A stretch of DNA of 64,000 nucleotides from Maratus speciosus. Its lineage: Eukaryota > Arthropoda > Arachnida > Araneae > Salticidae. The notes below the pieces were generated by a model. That model was not told the DNA's origin. It made no database searches and was given only the letters and a program-made list of their open reading frames with translations. Where the stretch lies: positions 592,461,038 through 592,525,037 of the forward strand of contig OZ010786.1 of NCBI GenBank assembly GCA_963932465.1, in the 5' to 3' direction. A program made the translations under genes and the position numbers. Positions within the stretch are counted from its first letter, which is position 1; every line of letters begins with the position of its first letter. Shown one piece after another: positions 47,050 to 58,490 of this stretch.

Positions 47050-48010
47050 TTAAGCTCAGACTCAAACACAATTGATGACATTTGGAGTATTTTTAAACAC
47101 GAAATTTGAGTGAATGAGAGCAATATTACTCTTCTAAAGAACTAAAAGTGAACATTAAAAATGTATCTTCGGACATTAATAATATTTCAAAAACTTATTG
47201 ATTCAAAGAGAACACGATTGTTTGAATTTTGAAATTTGATTGTTTCATTGATTGTTTGAAATTTATTATATTCTTCAAGCACACAAAGTTATAAAACATG
47301 AAAATATCAAAAAATGTACACAATTTTGACCACCACTGTACGTGGACCTCTATTCGTTTTGTTATAAAAACTAAACTGTTTGCTTTACTACATTTTGACT
47401 ACATTTCTTAATAGCTGAATGGATTTTGCTTTAAAAGCAAACTAATGAATGACAACATCTATGCTGATTGGCTTTACTCTGTTATCATTTTACCTGTCAT
47501 TAAATACGGTGAATATTTCTTTTTTTAAAAAGTGGTTGTCATAAGCAATCTGAATTTTTAAACCGTAATTTAATGCGACTGTTAAGGAGTTAAGCTCAGA
47601 CTCAAACAAATTGATGACATTTGGAGTATTTTTAACCACGAAATATGAGTGAATGAGAGCAATATTACTCATCTAAAGAACTAAAAGTACACATTGAAAA
47701 TATATCTTCGGACATTAATAATATTTCAAAAACTTATTGATTCAAAGAGAACAAGATTGTTTGAATCTTGAAATTTGATTGTTTCATTGATTGTTTGAAA
47801 TTTATTATATTCTTCAAGCACACAAAGTTATAAAACATGAAAATATCAAAAAATGTACACAGTTTTGACTACCACTGTATGTGGAGTGTGGACCTCTATT
47901 CGTTTTGTCATAAAAACTAAACTGTTTGCTTTTCTACTTTTTGACTACATTTCTTAATAGCTGAATGGTTTTTTGCATTGAAAGCAAGCCAATGAATGAC
48001 CACATCTATG
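46929..48010 (+). repeat. Tandem duplication, period 539 bp
   Basis: 46929-47467 and 47468 to about 48010 are near-identical. The landmark TTGGCTTTACTCTGTTATCA recurs at 46928 and 47467. Each copy contains the right half of the family-A MITE, the Tc3-like C-terminal remnant and the Tc1-type end. So the second MITE half and second transposon end arose by duplication, not insertion. Confidence 0.95.
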
Positions 48011-49158
48011 TTGATTGCCTCATAAAATAAATGTTACTTTCATCTGAGTTTTCAAAATGCCTTCAAGACAATGTGGATAAGAAATTGAAAAAATACCATA
48101 ATTATATAACTTAAATCCATTACAATAAATATTTCTGAGGATTTAAATATCATTCACTTGTTTAAAGGCTTTAAATTTGTGTTTGTGTGAATTTAAGTTA
48201 GCGATTATTAAATTGATATTTTAAAGAGATTTGTAATTTTAGATAGTGAATCTAAGTTAATAGTCTCCTACAGTATCAGTTAAAAAAAATCTTTTTTCTG
48301 TTATCTATGATGTCATTTTGTTTGTTTAAAATCAATCAATGAATTTTTGTAGTATTATTTTAGCGTCGGGAGTGAAGAGATTATAACTTTAATTGACTCA
48401 AATTCTTTTCTGATCTCTAAATTCCAGCAAAATATACAGATGAATGTATAAATATGTTTTATCTATCTTTAATCTACTATCATAAAATATAAAATATCTC
48501 TCTGACTGATTTTTCTCCCGCTCATCTTATAAATGTAAAAGTAGAAAGAAAGAAAAATGAAGATTTTCAGATTCAACAAAATTGTTTCATTTTTTTTAAA
48601 ATGTGATCACTAATAAAGAATAATCTTCAAATATCATAATATAATAAGAACATACAATTAGTCTAAAATAATTATCAATTCAGTTTAATGAATTTTTAAC
48701 TATTACAGAAATTCTCTACTTTGAGAAGTTTTTAAGGTAATAGAAATCGTAAATATTTTTTTTCCTTCAAATGTTTTTTATCAAACAAATTCCTACTAAC
48801 TGGGAGTGAATCAGTAATGATTAGCATTCTAGGCTTTTGTTTTTTGTGAAAGCTTTTAAAGTATAATTTGTTGATTTTCCTTTGTTACGTCATCATGGGA
48901 TTTCTTGGTACTTTCTGATTTTGTCGTTTCTTCAATGTTTCAGAGCAGAAATCCAAAGGAGAAAAAAATTATTCAGTGATAGATTAAATTTCTTTCGAAA
49001 ATACGAGTGTACTTTGTTTTTAAAAAGTTCTAGGAATTTTTTGTTCATTTTTAAATTTAAGTATAATACCATGTTTTTTTTTTTTTTTTTTTTTTTTTCA
49101 CGGAATATTGATATATAAAAGTTAAAATATCTTTCTTACAACTAAATTAAACTTTTTT

Positions 49159-49367
49159 CCCCTTGAGGGGCGGCGGGATATATCATATCCCACCTAATTT
49201 AAGCAACATTCGCACCAAAATCTTTTAACTAAATTTTATATTTTAAACTTTTTTTGGGGGGGGGGTGATGTTTAAATATTGCTTTTCCTTATTTTAAAAT
49301 AATTTTTTCTATTATTCCGGTGAGAATTCAATATTACAGAGACATTATTGCTAGCCCCTCAGAGGGT
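49159..49367. repeat. MITE (CCCCTTGAGGGGC family)
   Basis: Ends CCCCTTGAGGGGCGGCGGG and inverted CCCTCTGAGGGGCTAGC. Internal TATCATATCCCACC and GGTGAGAATTCAAT. Flanking TTAA has mutated. Confidence 0.8.
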
Positions 49368-49410
49368 GAACATTATAAGCCGTGAAGATTTGCCCTCGGA
49401 TCCCGCAGCA

Positions 49411-49440
49411 TATAAATTATGTCCCGATAATGTTTTCAGT
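49411..49440 (+). promoter_or_regulatory. Possible TATA box and initiator
   Basis: TATAAAT at 49411-49417 is followed 27 bases later by TCAGT at 49436-49440, the arthropod initiator motif, giving the usual core-promoter spacing. A following segment ends at a GTATGT donor-like site (about 49633) that is also present in the paralogous copy near 56874. The TATA box is not conserved there. In AT-rich DNA this can be chance. Confidence 0.2.
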
Positions 49441-50217
49441 TTGACGCAGAACACCCAGTGTTTAGTACGCAAGCACAGCTAGTATACACTTTATAGTGAC
49501 CGGAAGGGATGAACGATTAAGTGGTACTTGACGATGCCCGAAGCAAAACTTTGAACCTCTAGTGTAGCTGCTCAATTTTCTTTCCCCCAAACTACCAGGC
49601 GCTGTCTTTCATAAAAATAATAACGATTTTAGGTATGTGTATTAGGAAATCTCGTAAAAGAATTGCAAAATATTTTATAAGAAAGCGAGTATTTTATATA
49701 CTGATTTTGAACAATTTGATAATGTGGGACAGTAGCGAAATTGCAGATAACCATATTTTTATAGATTTTCAGAAATGTTTTTCCAAAGGCTGATTCATTA
49801 TTTTCTTGAGAAATCATCCATATTAATTTATTGCTGAAAGATAAACAAACTTTCTACATTAATTATATTTAAATTATTTTTAAATTCCTTTCTACACTTC
49901 AACTTAACTTTCTTAAAACATTTCACAATCCATGAAAAGTAATAGAAATATTGTTAATTAATTATTATTATTCAAAATGATACTCTGAAAATTAATTTTC
50001 TGTTTTCTGTGGCAAGAATTGTTAAGAATTTATGATGGACTGTGTTTTACAAAATGTATTGTAAGATTGATCGTGGATTTAAGATTATTTTTAAAAAGGT
50101 ATTGCAAAATTAGCAAATTCCTATTTCATTACAAATATCGTTGAAAAAATGTAATGTACTGTCACATCCGATCGACTTAATAAATGATAAAAAATTAGTT
50201 TGTAATATTACCTTTAA

Positions 50218-50457
50218 CCCTCTCGCTGCGTAATTGTTTTATCAAAATAGCTTCGCGACGAGCGTCTTTTAAGAATTTTTATTCTTTTGTCACCGATTTT
50301 TCGAATCAAAATTTTTTATATAATTTAAATGGGAAAAGGCTCCGCTTAAGTAAGGCGAAATTTACAATAAAAAAATAACTGGTGGGAATAATCAAGGAGG
50401 GTTAATTAGACGAAAAAGTGCATCCCCGAGCAAATCTCGGGTTGCGCAGCGAGAGTT
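50218..50457. repeat. TTAA-flanked MITE (family B-like, 240 bp)
   Basis: Between TTAA at 50214 and 50458. Ends CCCTCTCGCTGCGTAATTG and inverted CTCTCGCTGCGCAACCC. Internal TTTTGTCACCG and GCGAAATTTACA resemble 45421. Contains the hairpin CCCCGAGCAAATCTCGGG near the right end. Confidence 0.85.
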
Positions 50458-51026
50458 TTAATACATGATAAATATCAATTGATACTTTTCGCCTCTTTCA
50501 GAAAAAAATGCTGTTTTGTTATTTATTTCAGTTAAGAAATTCACAAAATGTCTGGAAGTATAAACTAATCAGGGGTTCGAGCATATAGGACCAATTCTAC
50601 TGGTCCTACCAGTAACTTTTATCAATAAACCTCATCATATATTCCTATTGCATATCTTATAAAAATGTCTGGTGATTATTATTGATAAAAGATACTGGTG
50701 AAAACAATAAAATTTGCCGTATATGATCTGACCACTGACTAATGTTTGCAAAATTAAACTGTATAGCACCAATAAATTCTGAATCTGATAAATTACAGAC
50801 TTGTTATTTATCTAGTTGCGCAAGTCATTAGTCTGACTATTAGCTTGTTCTCCAAGAAAAGTCAGAAAAGAAAAAAAAAACTATCTTGGCCAAGATTTTG
50901 AGATATTTTATTGTGGAATTGATCATTTTCAAAAATAACACTTTAACAAAATATAATAGTCACCAGAAAATGTATAAAGAAAATAATTTTAGTAACACTT
51001 AATCAGTTTTAGCATCTGACATTTAA

Positions 51027-51236
51027 CCCTTTCCGGCGCAATGTCCTTAAAAGAGGACACCTAATTTTAATTCCAAAACTGACAAACGGCACCAATAATA
51101 TTTAACTAAAATTTTCCTAATATAATGTACATGAAAATAAGCAAGTTCGCATTCTCTAATAAATTCGTTTATAAATTGCGGTGTCAATCCATTATTTCAT
51201 CAGTTTATAAACAGAATTATTCCGCGCAGGTAAGGG
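51027..51236. repeat. TTAA-flanked MITE (family C)
   Basis: 210 bp between TTAA at 51023 and 51237. Ends CCCTTTCCGGCGCAATG and inverted CCCTTACCTGCGCGGA. Same length and interior as 46628. Confidence 0.9.
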
Positions 51237-51420
51237 TTAATGTGAGAATCTTCCTTGCTCGTGAAACAGCTGTCTAGCAGACAGCTGATCTTCTAATAAA
51301 TATTGATTCATCTGATAATGGAGTAGGAACGAAATATTTCGTGGGCCTAGTGTGAATACATGCAACTTCGTTTTACTCGTAGAGGGCAAAACATGTGTTA
51401 ATCTTAAAATTAAACTAATA

Positions 51421-51850
51421 TTGTATAGATGAAGAATTCATAAAATCCTGGTACTATATAATGCACATTTTATCATACTCAATTTTATAAATTCTTAATT
51501 TTTATCATCCCTGCATAACTATTTATATGTTGGTGTGTAAAATTAGCCGAACACGTAACTCAACCCTCCTCTCAGGAGCAACGATTTTCTTTTGACTGAA
51601 ATTACGATCCAATCAACATAGTCGAATTGATTACGCGCTATCTGGCGTTATCTCAAGGGTATGTTTACATCAGGAACTTGCTTTGCTTACAAAATGGATT
51701 CCGTTCTGATGTTTGAAGCTTTATTTAGAATTTAGCTATTATGTAAATGTAAACTGTCTGAAGATATAAATGTTGTTAGCATCTTGTCAATGATGTAGAC
51801 TCAAACATATTAAACTTTCCTTGTGTGAGGTGGACAAAAGTAAACGTGTC
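51421..51850. other. Unassigned sequence
   Basis: Nothing recognised; no long frame and no terminal repeats. Confidence 0.4.
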
Positions 51851-51854
51851 TTAA

Positions 51855-52059
51855 TCCTTTCAGGGGCGGTGCTATGTTTATGAAACCACTTAATTTTAAT
51901 TCCTAAAGACCACAATGGCACCAGAATTCTGGTAAATCCCCTGTTTATTAAGTATGGAAAAACAGCTTTTTGTTATTTCCAAATAATTTGTACATAAATT
52001 CCGGTGTCATTCATTCATTTCAACATTTTAGCAATGGAAGTGCTTTGCCCCTTAGAGGG
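51855..52059. repeat. TTAA-flanked MITE (CCTTTCAGGGGC family)
   Basis: 205 bp between TTAA at 51851 and 52060. Ends TCCTTTCAGGGGCGGTGC and inverted CCCTCTAAGGGGCAAAGC. Interior (AAATTCCGGTGTCAT, TTTAGCAATGGAA) is that of 59459. Confidence 0.9.
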
Positions 52060-52246
52060 TTAATTGCAGGAATTATAATATTTTTTCTGTGGTTAAAAAG
52101 TGCGAAACATTTTGTTGAAAAAATGGAGTACAAATTTATTCACCCTTCCTGTAACAAAAGTTTACTACTTAATATAAATTTCAATATTTGAGGTCTTGCA
52201 AGTTGTTAATGCAGTAAAACTCAACAACTGAAAAATATTGTATAAT

Positions 52247-52446
52247 CCCTTGAGGGGCTGTGGGATAAAATATATCACACCTAATTTAATAAAGATTATC
52301 ACCAGAAAATTTTAACTAAATTTTATATTTTCAACTTTGGGGAAAAATCATTGAGAAATTGCTTTTCCTTATTTAAAAATAAAATTTTTCGATTATTCCG
52401 GTGAGAATTCATTATTTAGAGACATTTTTGCTTGCCCCTCAAGGGG
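52247..52446. repeat. MITE (CCCCTTGAGGGGC family)
   Basis: 200 bp. The right TTAA is intact (52447-52450), the left is TATAA. Ends CCCTTGAGGGGCTGTGGG and inverted CCCCTTGAGGGGCAAGC. Internal GGTGAGAATTCATT as in 49159. Confidence 0.85.
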
Positions 52447-52742
52447 TTAAAACAACAGGACTCGACTAAACATTTTAAAGATCGTAGTTACGATTACTTG
52501 ACGACCATTCTGAGAGTGGACTCGTACGCCAGAACCTAAGTCGATTCCTGTAAAGGAAGACTTTATTCGAAATAACGCAGCTACAAATAGCTGTAATATG
52601 CAACGCATAATTTTTTTTAACTCATTAAAGCCGGTTCGCAAGAAAACTTCTCATGCAAGGCGAGCAAAATTTTTAAATTTTAGTACAAGTATTTTAGTTC
52701 AGAAATTTTCACATTATCTAATCTCAGATTTTGAGCGATTAA

Positions 52743-53066
52743 CCCTTTCAGGGGCAGAGGAATTCTGTTCGCAAAATGATGAAATAATTGGCTGACACCA
52801 GAATATTCAAGCGATTTTTTTACTAAATAACAAAACGCTGAACAGTGCTGAACAGTGAAGCAGCGGTTAAGGGGTTGCCTAGTTGAAGTCAACTTTACAA
52901 CCAGTCTGATTAAATGTGATGGCTTACATAATGTGGAGCTATTGGGGGCGCTATTTTACACTTTAATTACAAAAGCAACATTTTATTAAAATATTCTTGG
53001 TGCCAGTGGTCAGTTTTGGAATTAAAATTAGGTGGCTAGACCCTCTAGCCACCGCCCTTGAAAGGG
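52743..53066. repeat. TTAA-flanked MITE with nested repeat
   Basis: Outer ends CCCTTTCAGGGGCAGAGG and inverted CCCTTTCAAGGGCGGTGG lie between TTAA at 52739 and 53067. From about 52835 (ACGCTGAACAGTGCTGAACA) to about 52970 it is split by the repeat family that also splits the MITE at 7147. Confidence 0.8.
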
Positions 53067-53325
53067 TTAATAAAGGAATGAAAAAATAAAAAATCAATCG
53101 TCATAATATCAGAAGAACGTAAATTTAATGTAAAAAAAAAAAATCGCTTCAGTTTAATGCATTTTTACATTAACAAAAAAATTCTACCTGGAGAATTTGT
53201 TAAGTTGATTGAATCTTAAATAAATTTCCCCATTAAATGTTTTTCGACAAACAAATTTCTACTAGCCGCATGTGAATCAATAATGATTAGCATTCTACGC
53301 TTGTCTCTTTTCAAAAGTCTTTTAA

Positions 53326-53470
53326 CCCTTAATCTACTCACGGTACTTATGAGTACCATTAAAATAACTTGTTATAAAATTCATTTAATACATCGATTAG
53401 TTGTAATATAGTTTAGAATAGTTATAGATACAATGCTTTATCATCTTGTTCCAAAAGCATTATTGGTTAC
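53326..53470. repeat. Truncated end of the 34801-type element
   Basis: After TTAA (53322-53325), CCCTTAATCTACTCACGGTA and CTTATGAGTACC match the left end of the 1.1-kb element at 34801. The remainder is missing. Confidence 0.65.
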
Positions 53471-53593
53471 ACAGAACAAAAATATTTTTAAAATATTTTG
53501 CCTTTGCATCTTTTCAGCTTTCTTGTCGTTGGGGGCTGGGGGGAGGGGGATTTTTCAATTCGAAAATATTTCTATATTTCTATTGTAAGAACA

Positions 53594-53855
53594 GAACCCA
53601 CCGGTGACCGAGAGGTTCTGGTCTCAAAGCTGGTAGACGAGAGGTGCTGGGTTCGATCCTAATCGCGCCTGTCGGCGTAATCGTTCGGAGTTTTCGTGGT
53701 TTTCTTCGAACTTTGGTTTTCCAAGCGTAAATACGGGTCAGGTTCCCTTGGAAATACCCCACGTGGGGTACACCCCCCCCCCCCCCCTCGGTGCTTATAT
53801 CCCTCGTGTTGATAATTGGCCGTCATAAACACAGCCAACCAACTAATCAATCAAC
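53594..53855 (+). mobile_element. tRNA-derived SINE with 14-bp target duplication
   Basis: A 262-bp retroposon between two perfect copies of CTATTGTAAGAACA (53580-53593 and 53856-53869). The 5' part has an A-box-like TGACCGAGAGG (53605-53615) and a B-box-like GGTTCGATCC (53649-53658), the RNA polymerase III promoter of a tRNA-like head. The body includes GGAGTTTTCGTGGTTTTC and a GTTCCCTTGGAAA segment, a C run, and a tail of CAACCAACTAATCAATCAACC-like repeats. It depends on LINE enzymes in trans. The A and B boxes have mismatches to consensus. Confidence 0.85.
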
Positions 53856-56000
53856 CTATTGTAAGAACATTATATTTGTACATTTCCTAATTCAACAAAA
53901 TACTAAGAAAAATATTTAAAATAAAAGATTTGAGTGGAGTTATAAATATTGCACAAAATCTCTATAAATTTAAATTTAATTAATCCTTCTGAAATCCTTC
54001 TAAAATTTATTATGTAAATCTTCTAATGTAGTTTAAACAATTCACGAAAAATGCTGTAGAAGACAAAATTTTCATGAATTCATAATTGAGTACATAAAGG
54101 CTTAAAGTATAATTCTTTGATTTTGCTTTCTTATTTCAACGTGTAATTTATAGCTTCGTTGCAATTCTGTCGTTTCTTCAAAGTTTCAGAATAGAGATCA
54201 AAACGACAGATAAAAAATTGTTTACTGATGGAGTACCTCTCTTTTGAAAATACAAGTGTATTTTTTATGTATTTTTTATTCATTTTCAAGTGTAAGTATA
54301 TTAAACATATTCTGTGTTCCTTTGTTAGGTATGCTTATAAAAAATTGAAAGTCTTTCGTACACATAAACTAAATTTTGCAACACTACAATTCTTAAATAA
54401 ACATGATCTCAGGAGATCAATTCTTTTTTTTTCTTTTCCACTGACCCGCAGCATATATATCTCACCCGCAAGAAAATGACACATCTTGACAAAATAAAAT
54501 TTCGCATTTGAGGCAAAAGAAGATTTGCAATTTTTCATCTAACATGAAATTATAACACTCTCTGCATGCAGCAGTAAAAACGGGCATAAGACCGGAAAAT
54601 CCTTAAAAACGAAAACGTGCATGTGGTTTGGAAGGTTGAGTCATTTTAACTCCCCCCCCCCCCCCATAATCCACTCATCTTCATTGGTAATTCTTGAACA
54701 TATAGCCTAATGATAGCTACACTTATGAGACTTTGACTGTAGTAAGACACATCCACGGAACTTTCAATAAAGAGGAACTGACATATCTTTAAAATAGTGA
54801 AGTTTCAACTGTAACCGTTTTCTCATAGGCTGATTACCGCAGGGACAAATTTCCAAAAGTAAATTTAAATAGGAATTTTCTTCTTATTTAAACGCTTTTT
54901 TTTTCATGCAAAATTTGAGTCAGAAATAATGGAATAAAGTGATATTTATTTTTACTGGTGGAAGTTTGATTTTGCAGTAGTTAGTCCCTGAGTTTCCTGT
55001 AAGCATTTTGGCGAACTTTCATTTAAAATAAACAGTGACAGAATATAGATTATATATTATACTTGCTTAAATAAATAAAGTTCATGCTTACTTTTCTCAG
55101 TAGCGCAGGTCGGCTTGTAGTAAAATTAAAGACGAATGACCATCAAATAAATAATGCAGCAACACCTTTCACATAATGTATATACATTTATATTGACAAA
55201 ACGGCAGACATCACTGTTACAAAGCACAATCAACACTCAACTACAAAGAACATCTAAGAACATCTTAGAATGTCTATATATTATCAAAAACTATTTCCAT
55301 GGAAACACGATGGGCCTTAGCGGCAGAAAAGAAAAGAGATATACGAATCGTTAGATTACATAAATAAAATAAAAGGAGTATTTTACAACATATCCGCCAT
55401 TTTGTGACAACCTAGAAAACCTGCTGTCAGTGTGAGTAAAAAGGATTCTAATGCGTGGGAAAATTGCCACCAATAAAAATAAATTTAAATTTCAACCAAA
55501 TTTATGGGAGAATTAGTTTATTAAAAAGGCCGCTGAAATAAGGCGAAATTTTCTAATCAAAATTTACTGGTGGAAGTTTGCGTCGGCAGTTATCAGAAAG
55601 TTGTTATCTGATGTATAAAAATCAGCCGCCATCTTGTGACAACCATCTTAGTTACTTCAATCGGAACTGACATACACTACACTATATGTATCCGCCTCTT
55701 TACTCATAACTCCATTGACGCACCTATGACAGATCTATTAGTGGAATAAAATGCAAAATGAAATTTTGCGAGGTGTGCCACTTTTATTGTGTGTGTGGGA
55801 TATAGTGTTGCCGGTGACCTGCCTAAATCAGGGATTACAATGTTCCGAAAACCACTAACTTCCTGCATTTTATTTCGCCACCTTTAATTGTAGATAATCC
55901 TGTCATTATAAAAAGCAAAGAAAATTAAAATACTGGCGGCCATACCATTTGGAGCCCCATTTTACACTGGACTTCTGGTAACACTAAGCATATAGTATTT

Positions 56001-56234
56001 CATACTTGCCAACATTCAACTAAACTTCCGTAAAATGTGAGTTAAGTTGACCCAGGTTAAACGTGTTACTAACCAGAAAATTTATTTGATGTATCATTAT
56101 ATATTTAAAATCATGTTTCTCTATGAAATCTATTTGAATTATTTTTTTTAGTAAATTTCTGGTTCGAAACGTGTTTAACCTGGATTAATTTAACTCACAT
56201 TTTACGGAAGTTTAAGGGAAAGTTGGTAAGTATG
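56001..56234. repeat. MITE of the CATACTTGCCAAC family
   Basis: Ends CATACTTGCCAACATTC and inverted CATACTTACCAACTTTCC. Arms continue AACTTCCGTAAAATGTGAGT and AACCTGG on both sides. About 234 bp and near-symmetrical. Confidence 0.85.
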
Positions 56235-56249
56235 GGGGGGGGGAATTAA

Positions 56250-56280
56250 TTATTGGGACAAATAATATTTGTCCCAATAA
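56250..56280. repeat. Perfect 14-bp-arm hairpin
   Basis: TTATTGGGACAAAT, a 3-base loop AAT, then the exact complement ATTTGTCCCAATAA. It follows a G run. No T run after it on either strand that would suggest a terminator. Confidence 0.9.
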
Positions 56281-56323
56281 AGATTTGAACATTTTGTGGC
56301 ATCCCCAGTGTTCAGTCTCCAAG

Positions 56324-56512
56324 CAGTGTTGCCAGTGGGCTACTTTTTTAAATTCAAGTTTCTTGATTGGCACCACTTTTTTAAAATAGTAAAATTTGCA
56401 ATATTTAATGACATATTAATTAAGTTGAAATAAAGGGGAATTTTACCCTTTCTGAAAAGTGGTGCCAATCAAGAAATCTGAATTTAAAATATGTGGCCCA
56501 CTGGCAACACTG
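56324..56512. repeat. hAT-like MITE with 8-bp target duplication
   Basis: 189 bp, ends CAGTGTTGCCAGTGGGC and inverted CAGTGTTGCCAGTGGGCC. Flanks TCTCCAAG (56316-56323) and TCTCTAAG (56513-56520) differ by one base. The arms include AGTGGTGCCAATCAAGAAA. All features fit a hAT MITE. Confidence 0.9.
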
Positions 56513-56654
56513 TCTCTAAGAATTATTTACTTTACTGTGTCACGAAAGGCTGAAAGGTTCAGTGGTCCATCAGTAAGCTCGTAACTGAACTTAGAGAAGA
56601 CTGTATAGCAGCGCAATTTCCTAACCGCCAAACTACCGCCATTCATAAGATTAA

Positions 56655-56863
56655 CCCCTTGAGGGACAAGAAATCGAGGGGCGTTTGTGTTATTCTTAAT
56701 TCCCACCTGAAATTAAAAAATAAAAATTATTTCAAAATAAGGAAAAGCAATTTTACGACTTTTTCCGCCAAAGTTAGAAAAGTAAAATTTCATAAAACTT
56801 TTCTGGTGCAAATCTTCATTAATCGTAGGTGGGATAAAATATATCTCACCGCCCCTCAAGGAG
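56655..56863. repeat. TTAA-flanked MITE (CCCCTTGAGGG family)
   Basis: 209 bp between TTAA at 56651 and 56864. Ends CCCCTTGAGGGACAAG and inverted TCCTTGAGGGGCGGTGAG. Internal AATCGTAGGTGGGATAAAAT. Inserted within the exon-like stretch of segment copy 2, where copy 1 (49610) is uninterrupted. Confidence 0.9.
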
Positions 56864-57129
56864 TTAATAACAGGTATGTGTATCACGAAGTATGGTAACT
56901 GAACTACGGAATCTTTCGTAAGATAATTAGTATTTTTTACACAATTCCGACAATTTGATAATATGAGAACACAGCAAAATCTCAAATCAAAATATTTGTA
57001 TAATTTTTCAGAGCTGTTTTTGTAAAGAGTGATTTATTATTTTCTTATTAAAACATTCATTTTAAAATATTGCTGAGAAATAAACATAATCTTAATCTTA
57101 ATTCATTTTAAACTCCTTTCTTTATTTAA

Positions 57130-57358
57130 CACGTTCACGCCGGCGCGGTGGGTCAAACTTGATCGTCTCAGAGCTGGCAAGTCTCCGGCCTTTTGGATAC
57201 CGGCATTTTAATACAGAAAATGTAGTTTTATTTAATTAGAACAATTGGGCGATTTAAAGGAACAACATTTTTTCTAAAATAACAGTGGTGTGCAAAATGC
57301 CGGAGACTTGACAACTCTGAGACAGTCGAGTGCGACCCACCGCGCCGGCGTCAACGCG
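57130..57358. repeat. GC-rich-ended TTAA MITE, copy 2
   Basis: 229 bp between TTAA at 57126 and 57359, the same length as 26144-26372 and very similar throughout. Ends CACGTTCACGCCGGCGCGGT and inverted CGCGTTGACGCCGGCGCGGT. Confidence 0.9.
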
Positions 57359-58395
57359 TTAAACTTGACTTTCTTAAACGTTTCATAATCCATGGAAATA
57401 ATAAAATATTGTTTATTATCGTCATTGTTTTTAACGATATTCCAAAAATTAATTTTCTCTGGCCATAATATTAATTGATATATGATTGACTGTGTTTTAC
57501 TAAAAATGTATCAGTAGACTTGGAAATTAAGGATTTAAAAATGTTTGAAGAAGATATCACAAAATTATTAAATTCATACTTCAATACATATTTGTTCGAA
57601 AAAATCTGATATCCTGCCAAATCGAGTCATCTTGATAAACGATAAGTTTGTAATTGTATTTTTATAAAATGATTAATATCATTTGCGACAATTTTGCCTC
57701 TTTCATATAAAATGCTGTTTTCATATACTTATTTCACTTTATAAATTCACAAAATCAATTTTAAATCATATCTCGCACTACTTTTTCAAAACAAAATTTT
57801 TTTCCATACACTTTCACAACATGTGCAAGAGTAATTTAATACAAAAATTATTTAAAAACATTATGGTACTAACGGAATATAAAAGTAGTCGCCACTGACA
57901 GCCATGGGAAATTGCTATAACTTACACTGACGTTAACAAATTCATACTATGCAGCTCTTATAAATTCTGCAATTGATAAATTACAGACTCCTTATTTATA
58001 TTTTACGCAATTCAGTATTGTAACTGTTAGCTTGTTCTGAAAAAAAAAAAAAAAAAAAAAAACGATTCGAGTTTTTAAAAGATTTTAAGAAAATATGCCA
58101 CTATGGAATTGATCATGTTTTTACATGCAATACTTTATGAAAATACATTTTTCACCGGAAAATATATAGAGTAAATATAATATGAATTATGCTTAAAATT
58201 TTGTGTATAATGTTATTAGCATATTGTTGTTCAGTTCGCGAAAACGCTGTCATACAAGCAGCGTGAGGTTTTAATAAATCGTAAGTCGGCGGATAGGGTG
58301 ACTCAGTATGAGTTTTACAAGTGACACTTCTCCTGCAAACTCAGTTTATGTAATATCTAAGACTCCACAATCTTTAATTTAACGTACCTATTTTA

Positions 58396-58490
58396 CATAC
58401 TTGCCAACTATTTTCTGGTTAGTAACGCGTATAACCTGGGTCAACTTAAATCACATTTTACGGAAGTTTAGTTGAATGTTGGCAAGTATG
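58396..58490. repeat. Deletion derivative of the CATACTTGCCAAC MITE
   Basis: 95 bp with ends CATACTTGCCAAC and GTTGGCAAGTATG. The interior matches only the right part of 56001-56234. Confidence 0.8.

Larger units (their letters stand above)
46490..47339 (+). pseudogene. Tc3-like transposase, C-terminal part, interrupted by two MITEs
   Basis: 46490-46623 matches 62990-63115, ending in the stretch equivalent to ILDCPGL (cognate of the conserved VLDWP). After two MITEs it resumes at 47054, where NTIDDIWSIFKHEI corresponds to the conserved SPDLNPIENLW-x-ILK region. The 3' terminus is at about 47280-47337, reading outward TGACCACCACTGTA, a Tc1-type CAGTGGTGGTCA end next to TA. Several stops. The middle of the gene (present at 62700-62990) is missing. 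Confidence 0.7.
48090..51420 (+). repeat. Ancient paralogous segment, copy 1
   Basis: Shares ordered landmarks with 53080-58400: AATGATTAGCATTCTA (48814 and 53283), GTCGTTTCTTCAATGTTTCAG (48925 and 54169), CCAAACTACC (49590 and 56629), AGGTATGTGTAT (49632 and 56873), AAAATGCTGTTTT (50507 and 57708), GAATTGATCAT (50918 and 58106). The gaps are filled by different MITEs. No gene is recognised. A short frame after a TTTCAG near 48942 (EIQRRKKLFSDR) has a broken counterpart in copy 2. Confidence 0.7.
53080..58400 (+). repeat. Ancient paralogous segment, copy 2
   Basis: Counterpart of 48090-51420, expanded by a SINE, several MITEs and unassigned DNA. 53870-56000 contains an exon-like stretch after TTTCAG at 54186 with an in-frame TGA, two MITE-like fragments (about 54860-54985 and 55530-55590, with ACTGGTGGAAGTTTG), and two direct phrases CCGCCATTTTGTGACAAC / CCGCCATCTTGTGACAAC (55391, 55627). 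No gene recognised. Confidence 0.7.

Noticed and set aside
56250..56280. Transcription terminator hairpin
   Set aside because: Rho-independent-type terminators do not apply in this eukaryotic context, and no T run or gene precedes it.
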